Under the pieces are notes generated by a model, which saw only the letters and a program-made list of their open reading frames with translations, did no database searches and was not told where the DNA came from. DNA of 64,000 nucleotides, from the NCBI GenBank assembly GCA_018262985.1, contig JADFDI010000002.1, positions 62,001 to 126,000 on the forward strand. Direction: 5' to 3'. Both the position numbers and the translations under genes were made by a program. The DNA comes from Spirochaetota bacterium (GTDB taxonomy: Bacteria > Spirochaetota > Spirochaetia > Treponematales > UBA12059). Below are positions 56,308-64,000 of this stretch, piece by piece (within the stretch, counting starts at the first letter, position 1; each line of letters opens with the position of its first letter).

Positions 56308-57942
56308 TCAGATTTCCGTGATCACGTGCCCGTGGTAGTACTGGTCGCGGAGCTCGCGCACCTGCTTGTCGGCCAGGTACTCGTCGAAGGGCATGCAACG
56401 GTCGATGACGCCGCCGGGGCAGAACTCGACGACGCGGTTCGCGATGGAGTTGACGAACTCGTGGTCGTGGCTCGTGAAGAGCACGACGCCGTCGAAGTCG
56501 ATGAGGGCGTCGTTGAGGGCGGTGATGGCCTCGAGGTCGAGGTGGTTCGTCGGCTCGTCGAGGATGAGCACGTTGGCGCCCTGGAGCATGAGCTTGGAGA
56601 GGATGCAGCGCACCTTCTCGCCGCCGGAGAGCACGCGCACGGGCTTCAGGGCCTCGTCGCCGGAGAAGAGCATGCGGCCGAGGAAGGAGCGCACGTAGGT
56701 GTCGTCGGACTGGGGGCTGAACTGCCTGAGCCACTCCGTGATCGACATGTCGGAATCGAACCAGGATGCGGTTTCCTTGGGGAAGTAGCCGACCGTGATG
56801 GTCTGTCCCCAGTAGACGTCGCCCGAGTCGGCCTCGGCCGCGCCCGCGAGGATGGCGAAGAATTCGCTCTTGGTCAGGTGCTCGTGACCGACGAAGGCGA
56901 TCTTGTCGCCCCGGTTCACGATGGTCGAAAAGGCGGAGAGGCTCGCGGCGCCCTCGATCGCCTTCGAGAGCTTCTCGACGCGGACGACGTTGTTGCCGAC
57001 CGGCCGCTCGCTCTTGAAGGCGACGTAGGGCACCTTGCGGCTCGAGGGCTGGAGGTCCTCGACCTGCAGCTTCTCGAGCACCTTCTTGCGCGAGGTCGCC
57101 TGGCGGCTCTTCGACGCGTTGGACGAGAAGCGCTGGATGAAGTCCTTGAGGTCCTTCATCTTCTCCTCGCGGCGCTTCTTCTCGTCCTTCTGCTGCTGGT
57201 TGAGCATGCGGCTCATGCGGAACCAGAAGTCGTAGTTGCCGGGATACTGGCGGATGTGGCCGAAGTCGATGTCGCAGACGTGGGTGCAGACCGCGTTGAG
57301 GAAGTGGCGGTCGTGGGAGACGACGATGACCACGTTGGGGAACTCGATGAGGAATTCCTCGAGCCACGAGATGGAGTCGAGGTCGAGGCCGTTGGTGGGC
57401 TCGTCGAGGAGGAGGATCTCGGGATTGCCGAAGAGGGCCTGCGCGAGCAGCACGCGTACCTTGATGCCCTCGTCGACCTCGGACATGAGCCGCTCGTGCC
57501 ACTGGTCGGGGACGCCGAGCCCCGAGAGCAGGGAGCTCGCCTGCGCTTCCGCCTCCCAGCCGCCGAGCTCGGCGAATTCGCCCTCGAGCTCGGAGACGCG
57601 CATGCCGTCGGCCTCGGTGAAGTCTTCCTTGGCGTAGAGGGCTTCGCGTTCCTTGGCGACCGACCAGAGCTTCGGGTAGCCCATGACCACGGTGTCGACG
57701 ACGCGGTGCTCTTCAAAGGCGAAGTGGTCCTGCGAAAGGACCGCCATGCGGTGCTTGGCGGGGTAGCTTACGAGGCCCTTGTCGGGGGCGAGCTCGCCCG
57801 AGAGCACCTTGAGGAAGGTCGACTTGCCGGCGCCGTTGGCTCCGATGATGCCGTAGCAGTTGCCGGGGTTGAAGACGAGGTTGACGTCCTTGAACAGGAT
57901 GCGCTCGCCGAAGCCGAGGGCGAGCTCGTTGACGGTTACCAT
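56308..57942 (-). CDS. ABC-F family ATPase
   Basis: Two NBDs: GANGAGKSTFLKVLSGE, LLDEPTNGLDLDSISWLEEFL; LSGGEKVRCILSKLMLQGANVLILDEPTNHLDLEAI; linker with MSRMLNQQQKDEKKRREEKMKDLKDFI. Confidence 0.93.
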   Translation of the reverse strand: MVTVNELALGFGERILFKDVNLVFNPGNCYGIIGANGAGKSTFLKVLSGELAPDKGLVSYPAKHRMAVLSQDHFAFEEHRVVDTVVMGYPKLWSVAKEREALYAKEDFTEADGMRVSELEGEFAELGGWEAEAQASSLLSGLGVPDQWHERLMSEVDEGIKVRVLLAQALFGNPEILLLDEPTNGLDLDSISWLEEFLIEFPNVVIVVSHDRHFLNAVCTHVCDIDFGHIRQYPGNYDFWFRMSRMLNQQQKDEKKRREEKMKDLKDFIQRFSSNASKSRQATSRKKVLEKLQVEDLQPSSRKVPYVAFKSERPVGNNVVRVEKLSKAIEGAASLSAFSTIVNRGDKIAFVGHEHLTKSEFFAILAGAAEADSGDVYWGQTITVGYFPKETASWFDSDMSITEWLRQFSPQSDDTYVRSFLGRMLFSGDEALKPVRVLSGGEKVRCILSKLMLQGANVLILDEPTNHLDLEAITALNDALIDFDGVVLFTSHDHEFVNSIANRVVEFCPGGVIDRCMPFDEYLADKQVRELRDQYYHGHVITEI

Positions 57943-58103
57943 GGGCGGGGTGTCCTTGTTTCGCGGCTTCGGAGCCCGCGTTCGTTCCGATGGGGGTGTG
58001 TGGTCCAGTATGCCGGAAAGGGGCCGCCCGCTTCAAGGACCGGCGCCGCGCCACTTGCCGGATCGGCCCCGACCTGCGACCATGGACCGGGAGGAGGCAC
58101 GGG

Positions 58104-59360
58104 ATGGGTGAATGGCTGGAGCGCCCCGAGGGACGCGCGGCCCGCTTGCGGGAACTCGCGGAGGCGGTACGTACGGGCGGGGCGGACCGCGCCTTGGTCG
58201 ACTCGTTCCGCGCCGACATCGACGCGGCGGAGCCCGGGGAGGTCGCCGCCCTCGTGGACGCGCTCGCGGCGGAGGGGCTCCCCATGGCGGCGCTCAAGAG
58301 CCTCGTCGCGAAGCTCATGAACCTCTTCCACGACTCCCTCGAAGCGGGAGCAGCCGGGCGGGCCGCGACGACGGCCTTCGTCCGCCTCCTCGACGCCGAG
58401 AACGGGGCGATCCTCGCCGTCCTCGAAACGGGCAAGGTCCACGCGCTCGCCCTCAAGGACTCAGGCGGCCCGGAGGCCAGGGAGTCGGCGCTCGCGGGGC
58501 TCTCGCGGCTCGTCGACGGGCTCGCCGGGCTCGAGGCCCATTACCTCCGCAAGGAGAACGTGGTCTTCCCCCTCTTCGAGCGGCTCTTCCCGCACTGGCG
58601 CTGCGTGCAGGTCATGTGGAGCGTCCACGACGACGCGCGGCGGGAGCTGGCCGCGCTCGCGAACCTGCTCGCTTCCGGGAAGGCAGACGACCGCGAGCTG
58701 CACGCATCCCTCGGCCGGCTCTACTTCGCGGTCAATGCGAACGCCTTCCGCGAGCGCTGCGTGCTCCACCCCGTGCTCGAGCGCGCCGCACCGCCCGGCC
58801 TCCTCGACGGCAAGCTCGGGGAGCTCACGGGCTTCGGCCGCGGCCTCGTGCCCGAGGAGGTCTGGGAGGCGAGCCTCGAGCGCGCGCGGACCGGCGCGGG
58901 AACCGCCGCGGAGACCGCCGGCGCCGCTTCCCCCGGTCACGTGCCGGTCACCGCCGCCGGCCTCATCCCCCTCGACTCGGGCTCCCTGCCCGCCGCGACC
59001 CTGGACCTGATACTCAAGGCGCTTCCCCTCGACTGCACCTTCGTCGACGCGGACGATCGGGTCCGCTGGTTCTCCAACGGAACGCACCGGATTTTCCCGC
59101 GGAGCCCCGCCATCATCGGCCGGGCGGTCCGGAACTGCCATCCCGCGGAGAGCGTCGACCGCGTGCTCGCCATCCTCGAGTCGTTCCGCTCGGGCCGCAA
59201 GGATAGTGAGGATTTCTGGATACGCGTGAAGGGCCGCTTCGTCATGATCCGCTATATCGCCATCCGCGGCCCCTCCGGCGATTACCTCGGCTGCCTCGAG
59301 GCGAGCCAGGACCTCACCGAATCTCGCGCGCTCGAGGGGGAAAAGCGGCTCGCGGAGTAG
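58104..59360 (+). CDS. DUF438 / hemerythrin-like / PAS domain protein
   Basis: HYLRKENVVFPLFERLFPHW...VMWSVHDDARREL, PAS LPLDCTFVDADDRVRWFSNGTHRIFPRSPAIIGRAVRNCHPAESVDRV. Confidence 0.85.
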   Translation: MGEWLERPEGRAARLRELAEAVRTGGADRALVDSFRADIDAAEPGEVAALVDALAAEGLPMAALKSLVAKLMNLFHDSLEAGAAGRAATTAFVRLLDAENGAILAVLETGKVHALALKDSGGPEARESALAGLSRLVDGLAGLEAHYLRKENVVFPLFERLFPHWRCVQVMWSVHDDARRELAALANLLASGKADDRELHASLGRLYFAVNANAFRERCVLHPVLERAAPPGLLDGKLGELTGFGRGLVPEEVWEASLERARTGAGTAAETAGAASPGHVPVTAAGLIPLDSGSLPAATLDLILKALPLDCTFVDADDRVRWFSNGTHRIFPRSPAIIGRAVRNCHPAESVDRVLAILESFRSGRKDSEDFWIRVKGRFVMIRYIAIRGPSGDYLGCLEASQDLTESRALEGEKRLAE

Positions 59361-59396
59361 GCGCCGCCCGGAAAGCCGGGACGGCGAAGCGAGCCG

Positions 59397-60467
59397 TCAG
59401 GGCGCGGCCGCGGCGAGCCGTTCGCGCAGGATGGCTTCCGGGTCGCGCTTCGCGCGTCTGGCCTCCGCCGCCGCCTCGCGCGCGTCCTCCACGAGTCGCC
59501 TGAGCGAGCCGCCCGCGACGCGCTCGAGGTAGCCGGACCAGAAGCCCGAGTCGGGTTCGTAGAGGCGGTAGAGGTCGAGGAGGGCGTTGTCGACCGTGTC
59601 CATCGGGTAGCTCCGGTAGGCTTCGAGCGAATAGCCTTCCGCGCCGGCGCGGAACTCGGCCGCGCGTTCCGCGATCACGCGGGCCTTGCCTGCGCGCTTT
59701 TCGTCGTCTGATGCCCCGGACGCGTACACGGTCTCGAGCCGCCGCGCCGTCTCCGCGAGGAAGGCCGCGAAGCGCCGGCCGTCGGCCTTGGCCGCGAGGT
59801 ACGCCGCGAGCTCGGGCGAGTCCTTACCGTAGCGCGCTGCGAGCCAGGCTTTGGCCCCTTCGGCGCCGACGAAGGTGGCGAGCGCCTCGTTGAAGCCCTC
59901 GCTTCCCTTGACGAAGACGCTCGCGTGGGCGAGCTCGTGCACGAGTATCTCGGCGAGCGAGCCGGGGCCGTACGAGGCCATGAAGGACCAGAGCGGGTCC
60001 TTGAACCAGCCGAGCGTGCTGAAGGCGTCCACCTCGCGCACGAGGACGTCCCAACCCTTGGCGCGGAGCTTCGCGGCCTCGGCCTCCGCCTCCGCGCGCT
60101 TGAAGAAGCCTTTGTAGGGAAGCGCGCCGACCACCGGGTACTTCCAGAGCTTCCTCTCGAAGGAAAGCGGCGCGCAGGCCGACACGACGTCCGCCAGGTA
60201 GTCGCGTTCGAGGCGCACCACGGTGGTGAAGTTGCGGGAATCCGCGAGGCCGATCGCGTCGCGGGCGAAGGCGCGGACTTCGGCAGCCCGGAGGAGCATG
60301 TCGCGGATGGCGGGTTCGGTGGCCGGATCCGCGAGCAGGCGCGCGGCGGGCACGGCCTTCGCCTGCAGGCCGAGGTAGCGCGCCCCCTGGCTCGTGACGT
60401 AGCAGGACGAGAGCAGCGCGAGCGCGAGCGGGGCGAAAAAGGCGAGCGCGAGGCGGGAGGAGCTCAT
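59397..60467 (-). CDS. Predicted aminopeptidase lipoprotein (COG4324-like)
   Basis: Lipobox LLSSCY, ILVHELAHASVFVKGSEGFNEALATFVG zinc protease motif. Confidence 0.82.
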   Translation of the reverse strand: MSSSRLALAFFAPLALALLSSCYVTSQGARYLGLQAKAVPAARLLADPATEPAIRDMLLRAAEVRAFARDAIGLADSRNFTTVVRLERDYLADVVSACAPLSFERKLWKYPVVGALPYKGFFKRAEAEAEAAKLRAKGWDVLVREVDAFSTLGWFKDPLWSFMASYGPGSLAEILVHELAHASVFVKGSEGFNEALATFVGAEGAKAWLAARYGKDSPELAAYLAAKADGRRFAAFLAETARRLETVYASGASDDEKRAGKARVIAERAAEFRAGAEGYSLEAYRSYPMDTVDNALLDLYRLYEPDSGFWSGYLERVAGGSLRRLVEDAREAAAEARRAKRDPEAILRERLAAAAP

Positions 60468-60495
60468 GCGGCGAGGGTAGCACGCGCGCGGCTTC

Positions 60496-60564
60496 GGGGA
60501 CAGAGCATGATGGCGCCCAGGGGACGGAGCCGGTTTGGCGACAGAGCCTGTCAGGGGACGGAGC
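60496..60564 (+). repeat. Four degenerate direct repeats of GGGGACRGAGC
   Basis: 60496-60506, 60520-60530, 60537-60547, 60554-60564; spacing 24, 17, 17. Confidence 0.6.
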
Positions 60565-60642
60565 TCGGGCCCGACGCCGCCACTTGCGCCGGAACCGCCC
60601 TTCGGGCCACGATGCCCGCGACGCACAAGGAGCCACCTTTCC

Positions 60643-61578
60643 ATGGAAGAACGACGCCATCTCGCCTCCGAACTCGCGCTGGTCCTGGTCGCCGCGGTCT
60701 GGGGCATCGCTTTCGTGGCCCAACGCGCGGGCATGGACCATGTCGGGCCGTTCACCTTCAACGGCGTGCGCTTCCTGCTCGGCTTCGCCGCCCTCCTGCC
60801 GCTCATCGGCGCTCGGCGCGCCGCCGCCCGCCGCGAAGCCCGGGCCGCGGGAACGCCAACGCCGCCTGCCTTCGACCGCAGCCTCCTCGTCGCCGTCCCG
60901 GCGGCCGCCCTTGCCCTCTTCTCGGGCGCCACGCTCCAGCAGGTCGGCATGCAATGGACGAGCGCCGGCAAGGCGGGCTTCATCACGGGGCTCTACGTCG
61001 TCTTCGTGCCGATCGCCGCCTTCCTCGGAGGCAGGCGCACCGGCGCGAGGATCTGGATCGGCGCGGCCCTGGCCATCCCCGGCCTCTGGCTCCTCTCCGC
61101 CGGCGCCGATTTCTCCATGGGGAAGGGCGACCTGATCGTCCTCGCTGGCGCCTTCTTCTGGACCGCCCACATCCTCGTGGTGGACCGCTGGGCTTCGCGG
61201 GTCGACCCCATCGAGCTCGCGGCCGGCCAGTTCCTGCTGGTCGGCCTCGCGACCTTGGCGCTCGCCTTCCTCTTCGAGCGCCCGAGCCTCGCGGCGATAC
61301 GCTCCGCGGCCATCCCCATCCTCTACGGCGGGCTCGGCTCGATCGGCGTCGGCTACACGCTCCAGATGGTCGCCCAGAAGCGCGCGCACCCGGCGAGGGC
61401 TTCCCTCATCATGAGCCTCGAGGCGCCCTTCGCCGCGCTCGGCGGCGGCCTCATCCTCGGCGAGCGGCTCGCGGGCCGCGCGCTCGCGGGCGCCGCCCTC
61501 ATGCTCGCCGGCATGGTCCTGGCCCAGCTGCCCGCTCGCAGGCGCCCCGCGGGCGGCCTCGATGGGGCGCCGGTATGA
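60643..61578 (+). CDS. EamA/DMT family transporter
   Basis: Ten-TM pattern, ELALVLVAAVWGIAFVAQRAGMDHVGPFTFNGVRFLLGF, SLEAPFAALGGGLILGERL. Confidence 0.9.
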   Translation: MEERRHLASELALVLVAAVWGIAFVAQRAGMDHVGPFTFNGVRFLLGFAALLPLIGARRAAARREARAAGTPTPPAFDRSLLVAVPAAALALFSGATLQQVGMQWTSAGKAGFITGLYVVFVPIAAFLGGRRTGARIWIGAALAIPGLWLLSAGADFSMGKGDLIVLAGAFFWTAHILVVDRWASRVDPIELAAGQFLLVGLATLALAFLFERPSLAAIRSAAIPILYGGLGSIGVGYTLQMVAQKRAHPARASLIMSLEAPFAALGGGLILGERLAGRALAGAALMLAGMVLAQLPARRRPAGGLDGAPV

Positions 61579-62786
61579 GCGCCGTCCGCCGGGTGGAGAT
61601 CCCGCTCCTCCACGACAACCACACGCACACGAGCCTATACTCGGCCTTCGGGTCCTGCCCCGACCTGGCCGGCCTCGACGCGCTCGGAGCCCTGGCCTTC
61701 CTGCGCTCGCTTCCGGACGACAGGCTCTCCGTGGTCCGCGGCTGGAAGTCGAACGAGCTCGCGCTCGATTCGGCGACGCTCGCGGAGCTGCCGCCCGCGC
61801 TCCTCATCAACCGGAGCCTCCACGGCTTCCTGGTCACCGACGCCGGGTTGCCCTTCGTCGAAGCCGCGGTTCCCGACCTTGCTGAGCACAGAGGCGACGC
61901 GGCCTGGCGCGAGGCCAACGTGCCGCGCCTCTTCGAAGCCTACTGCGGCCTCGCGGGAATCGACGACGCGAAGCTCGCCGCCTTCCTCGAATCGCTCGTC
62001 CCCCAGGGCATCGGTTCGGCCGAGGACCTCGCGGTGGCCAGCGCGCCCGCTTTCCGCGTCCTGAAGGCGAACCCCCGCGCCGCCGCCGCCTTCGCGGGCT
62101 TGAAGCTTTTCGCGTCGATGCCGCCAGAGGATCGCGCCGCCTGCTCTGGGGTCAAGCTCTTCCTCGACGGGGCCATCGGCGCGCGCACAGCGGCCATCGA
62201 ATCGGGCTGGATCGGCGAAGGCGCGCCCCTCATGACCTACGACGACGCGGCCCTGCTCGGCGAACTCGCCGCCGCCGCCTCCTACGGCGCGGGCCTCGCC
62301 GTCCACGCCATCGGCCCACTCGCCATCGAGCAGGCACTCCGCTGCCTCGAGGCCGCGCGGAGGGAAGGGCTTTCCTTCCCCCTCGTCCGGCTCGAGCACG
62401 TCCAGTTCATCTCGAGGGACCAGGCCTTCCGGGCCCGCACCCTCGGAATCGTCCTCTCGATACAGCCCAATTTCACGAGCGACACGGTGGACTACCTCGA
62501 CCGCCTCGACGCGGCTACGCTCGAGCGCAACAACCCCTTCCGCATGCTGATCGACGAGGCGGGCTTCGTGCCCGGAAAGGACCTGCTCTTCGGATCGGAC
62601 GGGATGCCGCACGGCATCGCCCATCCCGCCGCTTGCTCCCTTTTCCCGCCGGTTCCGGGACAGCGGCTTTCGCTCGAAGAGCTCGTCGCTGGCTACGGTC
62701 CGGCGCGCGGCATCGAAGGGACGGTCACGCTCGAAATCGACGAGGCGCGTCGCGAAGTCCGGGTCGCCGGGACGCGCCTCGGGTAG
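61575..62786 (+). CDS. Amidohydrolase family protein
   Basis: HDNHTHTSLYS metal-binding start, VKLFLDGAIGARTAAI, LAVHAIGPLAIEQAL, RLEHVQF, FGSDGMP. Confidence 0.82.
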   Translation: MSAVRRVEIPLLHDNHTHTSLYSAFGSCPDLAGLDALGALAFLRSLPDDRLSVVRGWKSNELALDSATLAELPPALLINRSLHGFLVTDAGLPFVEAAVPDLAEHRGDAAWREANVPRLFEAYCGLAGIDDAKLAAFLESLVPQGIGSAEDLAVASAPAFRVLKANPRAAAAFAGLKLFASMPPEDRAACSGVKLFLDGAIGARTAAIESGWIGEGAPLMTYDDAALLGELAAAASYGAGLAVHAIGPLAIEQALRCLEAARREGLSFPLVRLEHVQFISRDQAFRARTLGIVLSIQPNFTSDTVDYLDRLDAATLERNNPFRMLIDEAGFVPGKDLLFGSDGMPHGIAHPAACSLFPPVPGQRLSLEELVAGYGPARGIEGTVTLEIDEARREVRVAGTRLG

Positions 62787-62814
62787 GCTCCCGCCGCCCT
62801 CTGGCGCGTAAGGC

Positions 62815-62848
62815 CAAAAAAACGGGCCGCCCGTCGTGGGCGGCCCGT
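62815..62848 (-). terminator. Intrinsic terminator of oadA-like gene
   Basis: ACGGGCCGCCC/GGGCGGCCCGT 11-bp stem, 5-nt loop, T7 on the minus strand. Confidence 0.82.
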
Positions 62849-62873
62849 GCATTCCGGGATGCGCGAAGGCGGC

Positions 62874-64000
62874 TCAGGCTTCGATCGCGGCCTGCAGTTC
62901 CTCTTCCCAGAATTTCGGCGGGAAGCGGCGGCCTTCGTCCGGATCGGGCTCGGGCGGCAGGGCCGCGAGCTTCGCCTTCCATTCCTTCTCGCGCTCGGCG
63001 CGCAGGAACTTGTCGGCCACGCTCGGGAAAAGCTCGAGCAGGAGTTCTTCCTTCGCGTCGAGGGCCAGGCGGACCCCGCCGAACTCCGGGATCTCCGGAT
63101 TGGGCTGGACCTTGTACTTCGAGGTGTCGTAGGGCGTCTCCTCGCGCACGCCCGCGATCTTCTCCCGGAAGGCCGGCTCGATCGGCCACGGCGTGCGCCC
63201 GTAGGAGCCCTTCACGAGCTCGATGAAGTTCTTCGAGACGTTGGTGTACCAGGGCTTCCCCTGGGTCTTGTCGATGACGCAGTTGACGGCCTGGACGCCC
63301 ACGATCTGGCTGGTCGGCGTGACGAGCGGCGGGACGCCCGCGTCGAGCCGCACGAGGGGCACCGAGCGGAGCACTTCCTCCATGTGCTGCTCGAGCTTCG
63401 CCTCCTTGAGCTGCGCCAGCATGTTGGTGTACATGCCGCCAGGGATCTGCGCGCGCTTCACGATGGCATCGGGTTCGGGGTAGTTGAACCACTTCTCGAT
63501 GTCCTGGCAGACGCCGAGCACGGCCTCGATCTTCCCGGCCTTCGCCGCGGCTACCGCGTCTTCGACGAGACCCTCGAGGGAAGCCGGAACGACGCCGGAG
63601 GCGATGTCGAAGACCGGCGGAAGGCGCTTCATCTGGTCGAATTTGTCGAGTTCGGCGCGAATCGAGCGTAGCTCGGCGTCGAGCGCCGAGACGGCTTCGA
63701 GGTCGACGCCCGTCTCGAGTCCGAGGCGGGCGGCGAAGAGCTGGACTATCTCGAAGGCCGGGGCCGCGGGGCCGCCCGAGAAGCCGAGCACCACCGAATC
63801 CACGATGTCGACGCCCGAGGCCATGGCCATGAGGACGCTGGCCACACCGAAGCCCGGCGTGCAATGGGTGTGGAAGTCGAGGGGGAGGGGTACCGCGTCC
63901 TTGATGGCCTTGACGAGGTCCGCCGCCGCTGCCGGCTCCACGAGGCCCGCCATGTCCTTGATGGAGATCATGTCGGCGCCGCGTCGCGCGAGCTCCTTCG
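62874..64000 (-). CDS. Oxaloacetate decarboxylase/pyruvate carboxylase subunit B-like carboxyltransferase, 5' end beyond window
   Basis: MISIKDMAGLVEPAAAADLVKAIKDAVPLPLDFHTHCTPGFGVAS, PGGMYTNMLAQLKE, PTSQIVGVQAV; C-terminus lacks a biotinyl domain. Confidence 0.9.
   Translation of the reverse strand, partial: KELARRGADMISIKDMAGLVEPAAAADLVKAIKDAVPLPLDFHTHCTPGFGVASVLMAMASGVDIVDSVVLGFSGGPAAPAFEIVQLFAARLGLETGVDLEAVSALDAELRSIRAELDKFDQMKRLPPVFDIASGVVPASLEGLVEDAVAAAKAGKIEAVLGVCQDIEKWFNYPEPDAIVKRAQIPGGMYTNMLAQLKEAKLEQHMEEVLRSVPLVRLDAGVPPLVTPTSQIVGVQAVNCVIDKTQGKPWYTNVSKNFIELVKGSYGRTPWPIEPAFREKIAGVREETPYDTSKYKVQPNPEIPEFGGVRLALDAKEELLLELFPSVADKFLRAEREKEWKAKLAALPPEPDPDEGRRFPPKFWEEELQAAIEA

Noticed and set aside
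60496-60564. Possible CRISPR array
   Set aside because: Only four degenerate 11-nt repeats with unequal short spacers and no cas genes

Overview
High-GC bacterial chromosome segment with densely packed, mostly housekeeping genes. The gene content (paired DUF115/Maf-like proteins, acidic operon partner, 7TM-DISM/MCP receptor, gap-pgk-tpi-secG cluster) suggests a spirochaete, but this is inference only. I found no tRNA, rRNA, CRISPR array, prophage or transposase. Main blocks: rrf2-nifS-nifU; lipobox-7TM-MCP receptor; MutY-like glycosylase; dacA; asnS; TM2/YdbC/Nudix/SH3/DUF445; folC; rarA fusion; surface proteins; an acidic protein - frameshifted protein - DUF115 - DUF115 operon; ftsB-like/parB-N/PBP1A; gap-pgk-tpiA-secG; J-domain/PPIase/nusB/TPR/map/htrA/PRTase; a three-gene secreted cluster; glgC; mrfA-mrfB; rhodanese and CoA-disulfide reductase; ABC-F; DUF438-PAS; DMT transporter; amidohydrolase; oadA (partial). 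The most unusual signal is on the minus strand at about 23154-23002. An A10 tract encodes the dnaX-type slippery heptamer A_AAA_AAG, followed by a 19-bp bulged GC-rich hairpin, exactly where two reading frames would have to join by a -1 shift to make one about 379-aa protein. Programmed frameshifting, transcriptional slippage, homopolymer phase variation, start-stop coupling, a plus-strand terminator and a sequencing indel are competing explanations. Other leads: a near-perfect sigma70 promoter with a palindromic operator in front of rrf2; an 11-bp-arm palindrome over the gap -35 box; a structured candidate sRNA with a C-rich loop and terminator between PBP1A and gap; a MutY-like protein without the 4Fe-4S cysteines and with Asp->Glu at the catalytic position; and a CoA-disulfide reductase whose fused rhodanese domain has lost its Cys, next to an intact stand-alone rhodanese.
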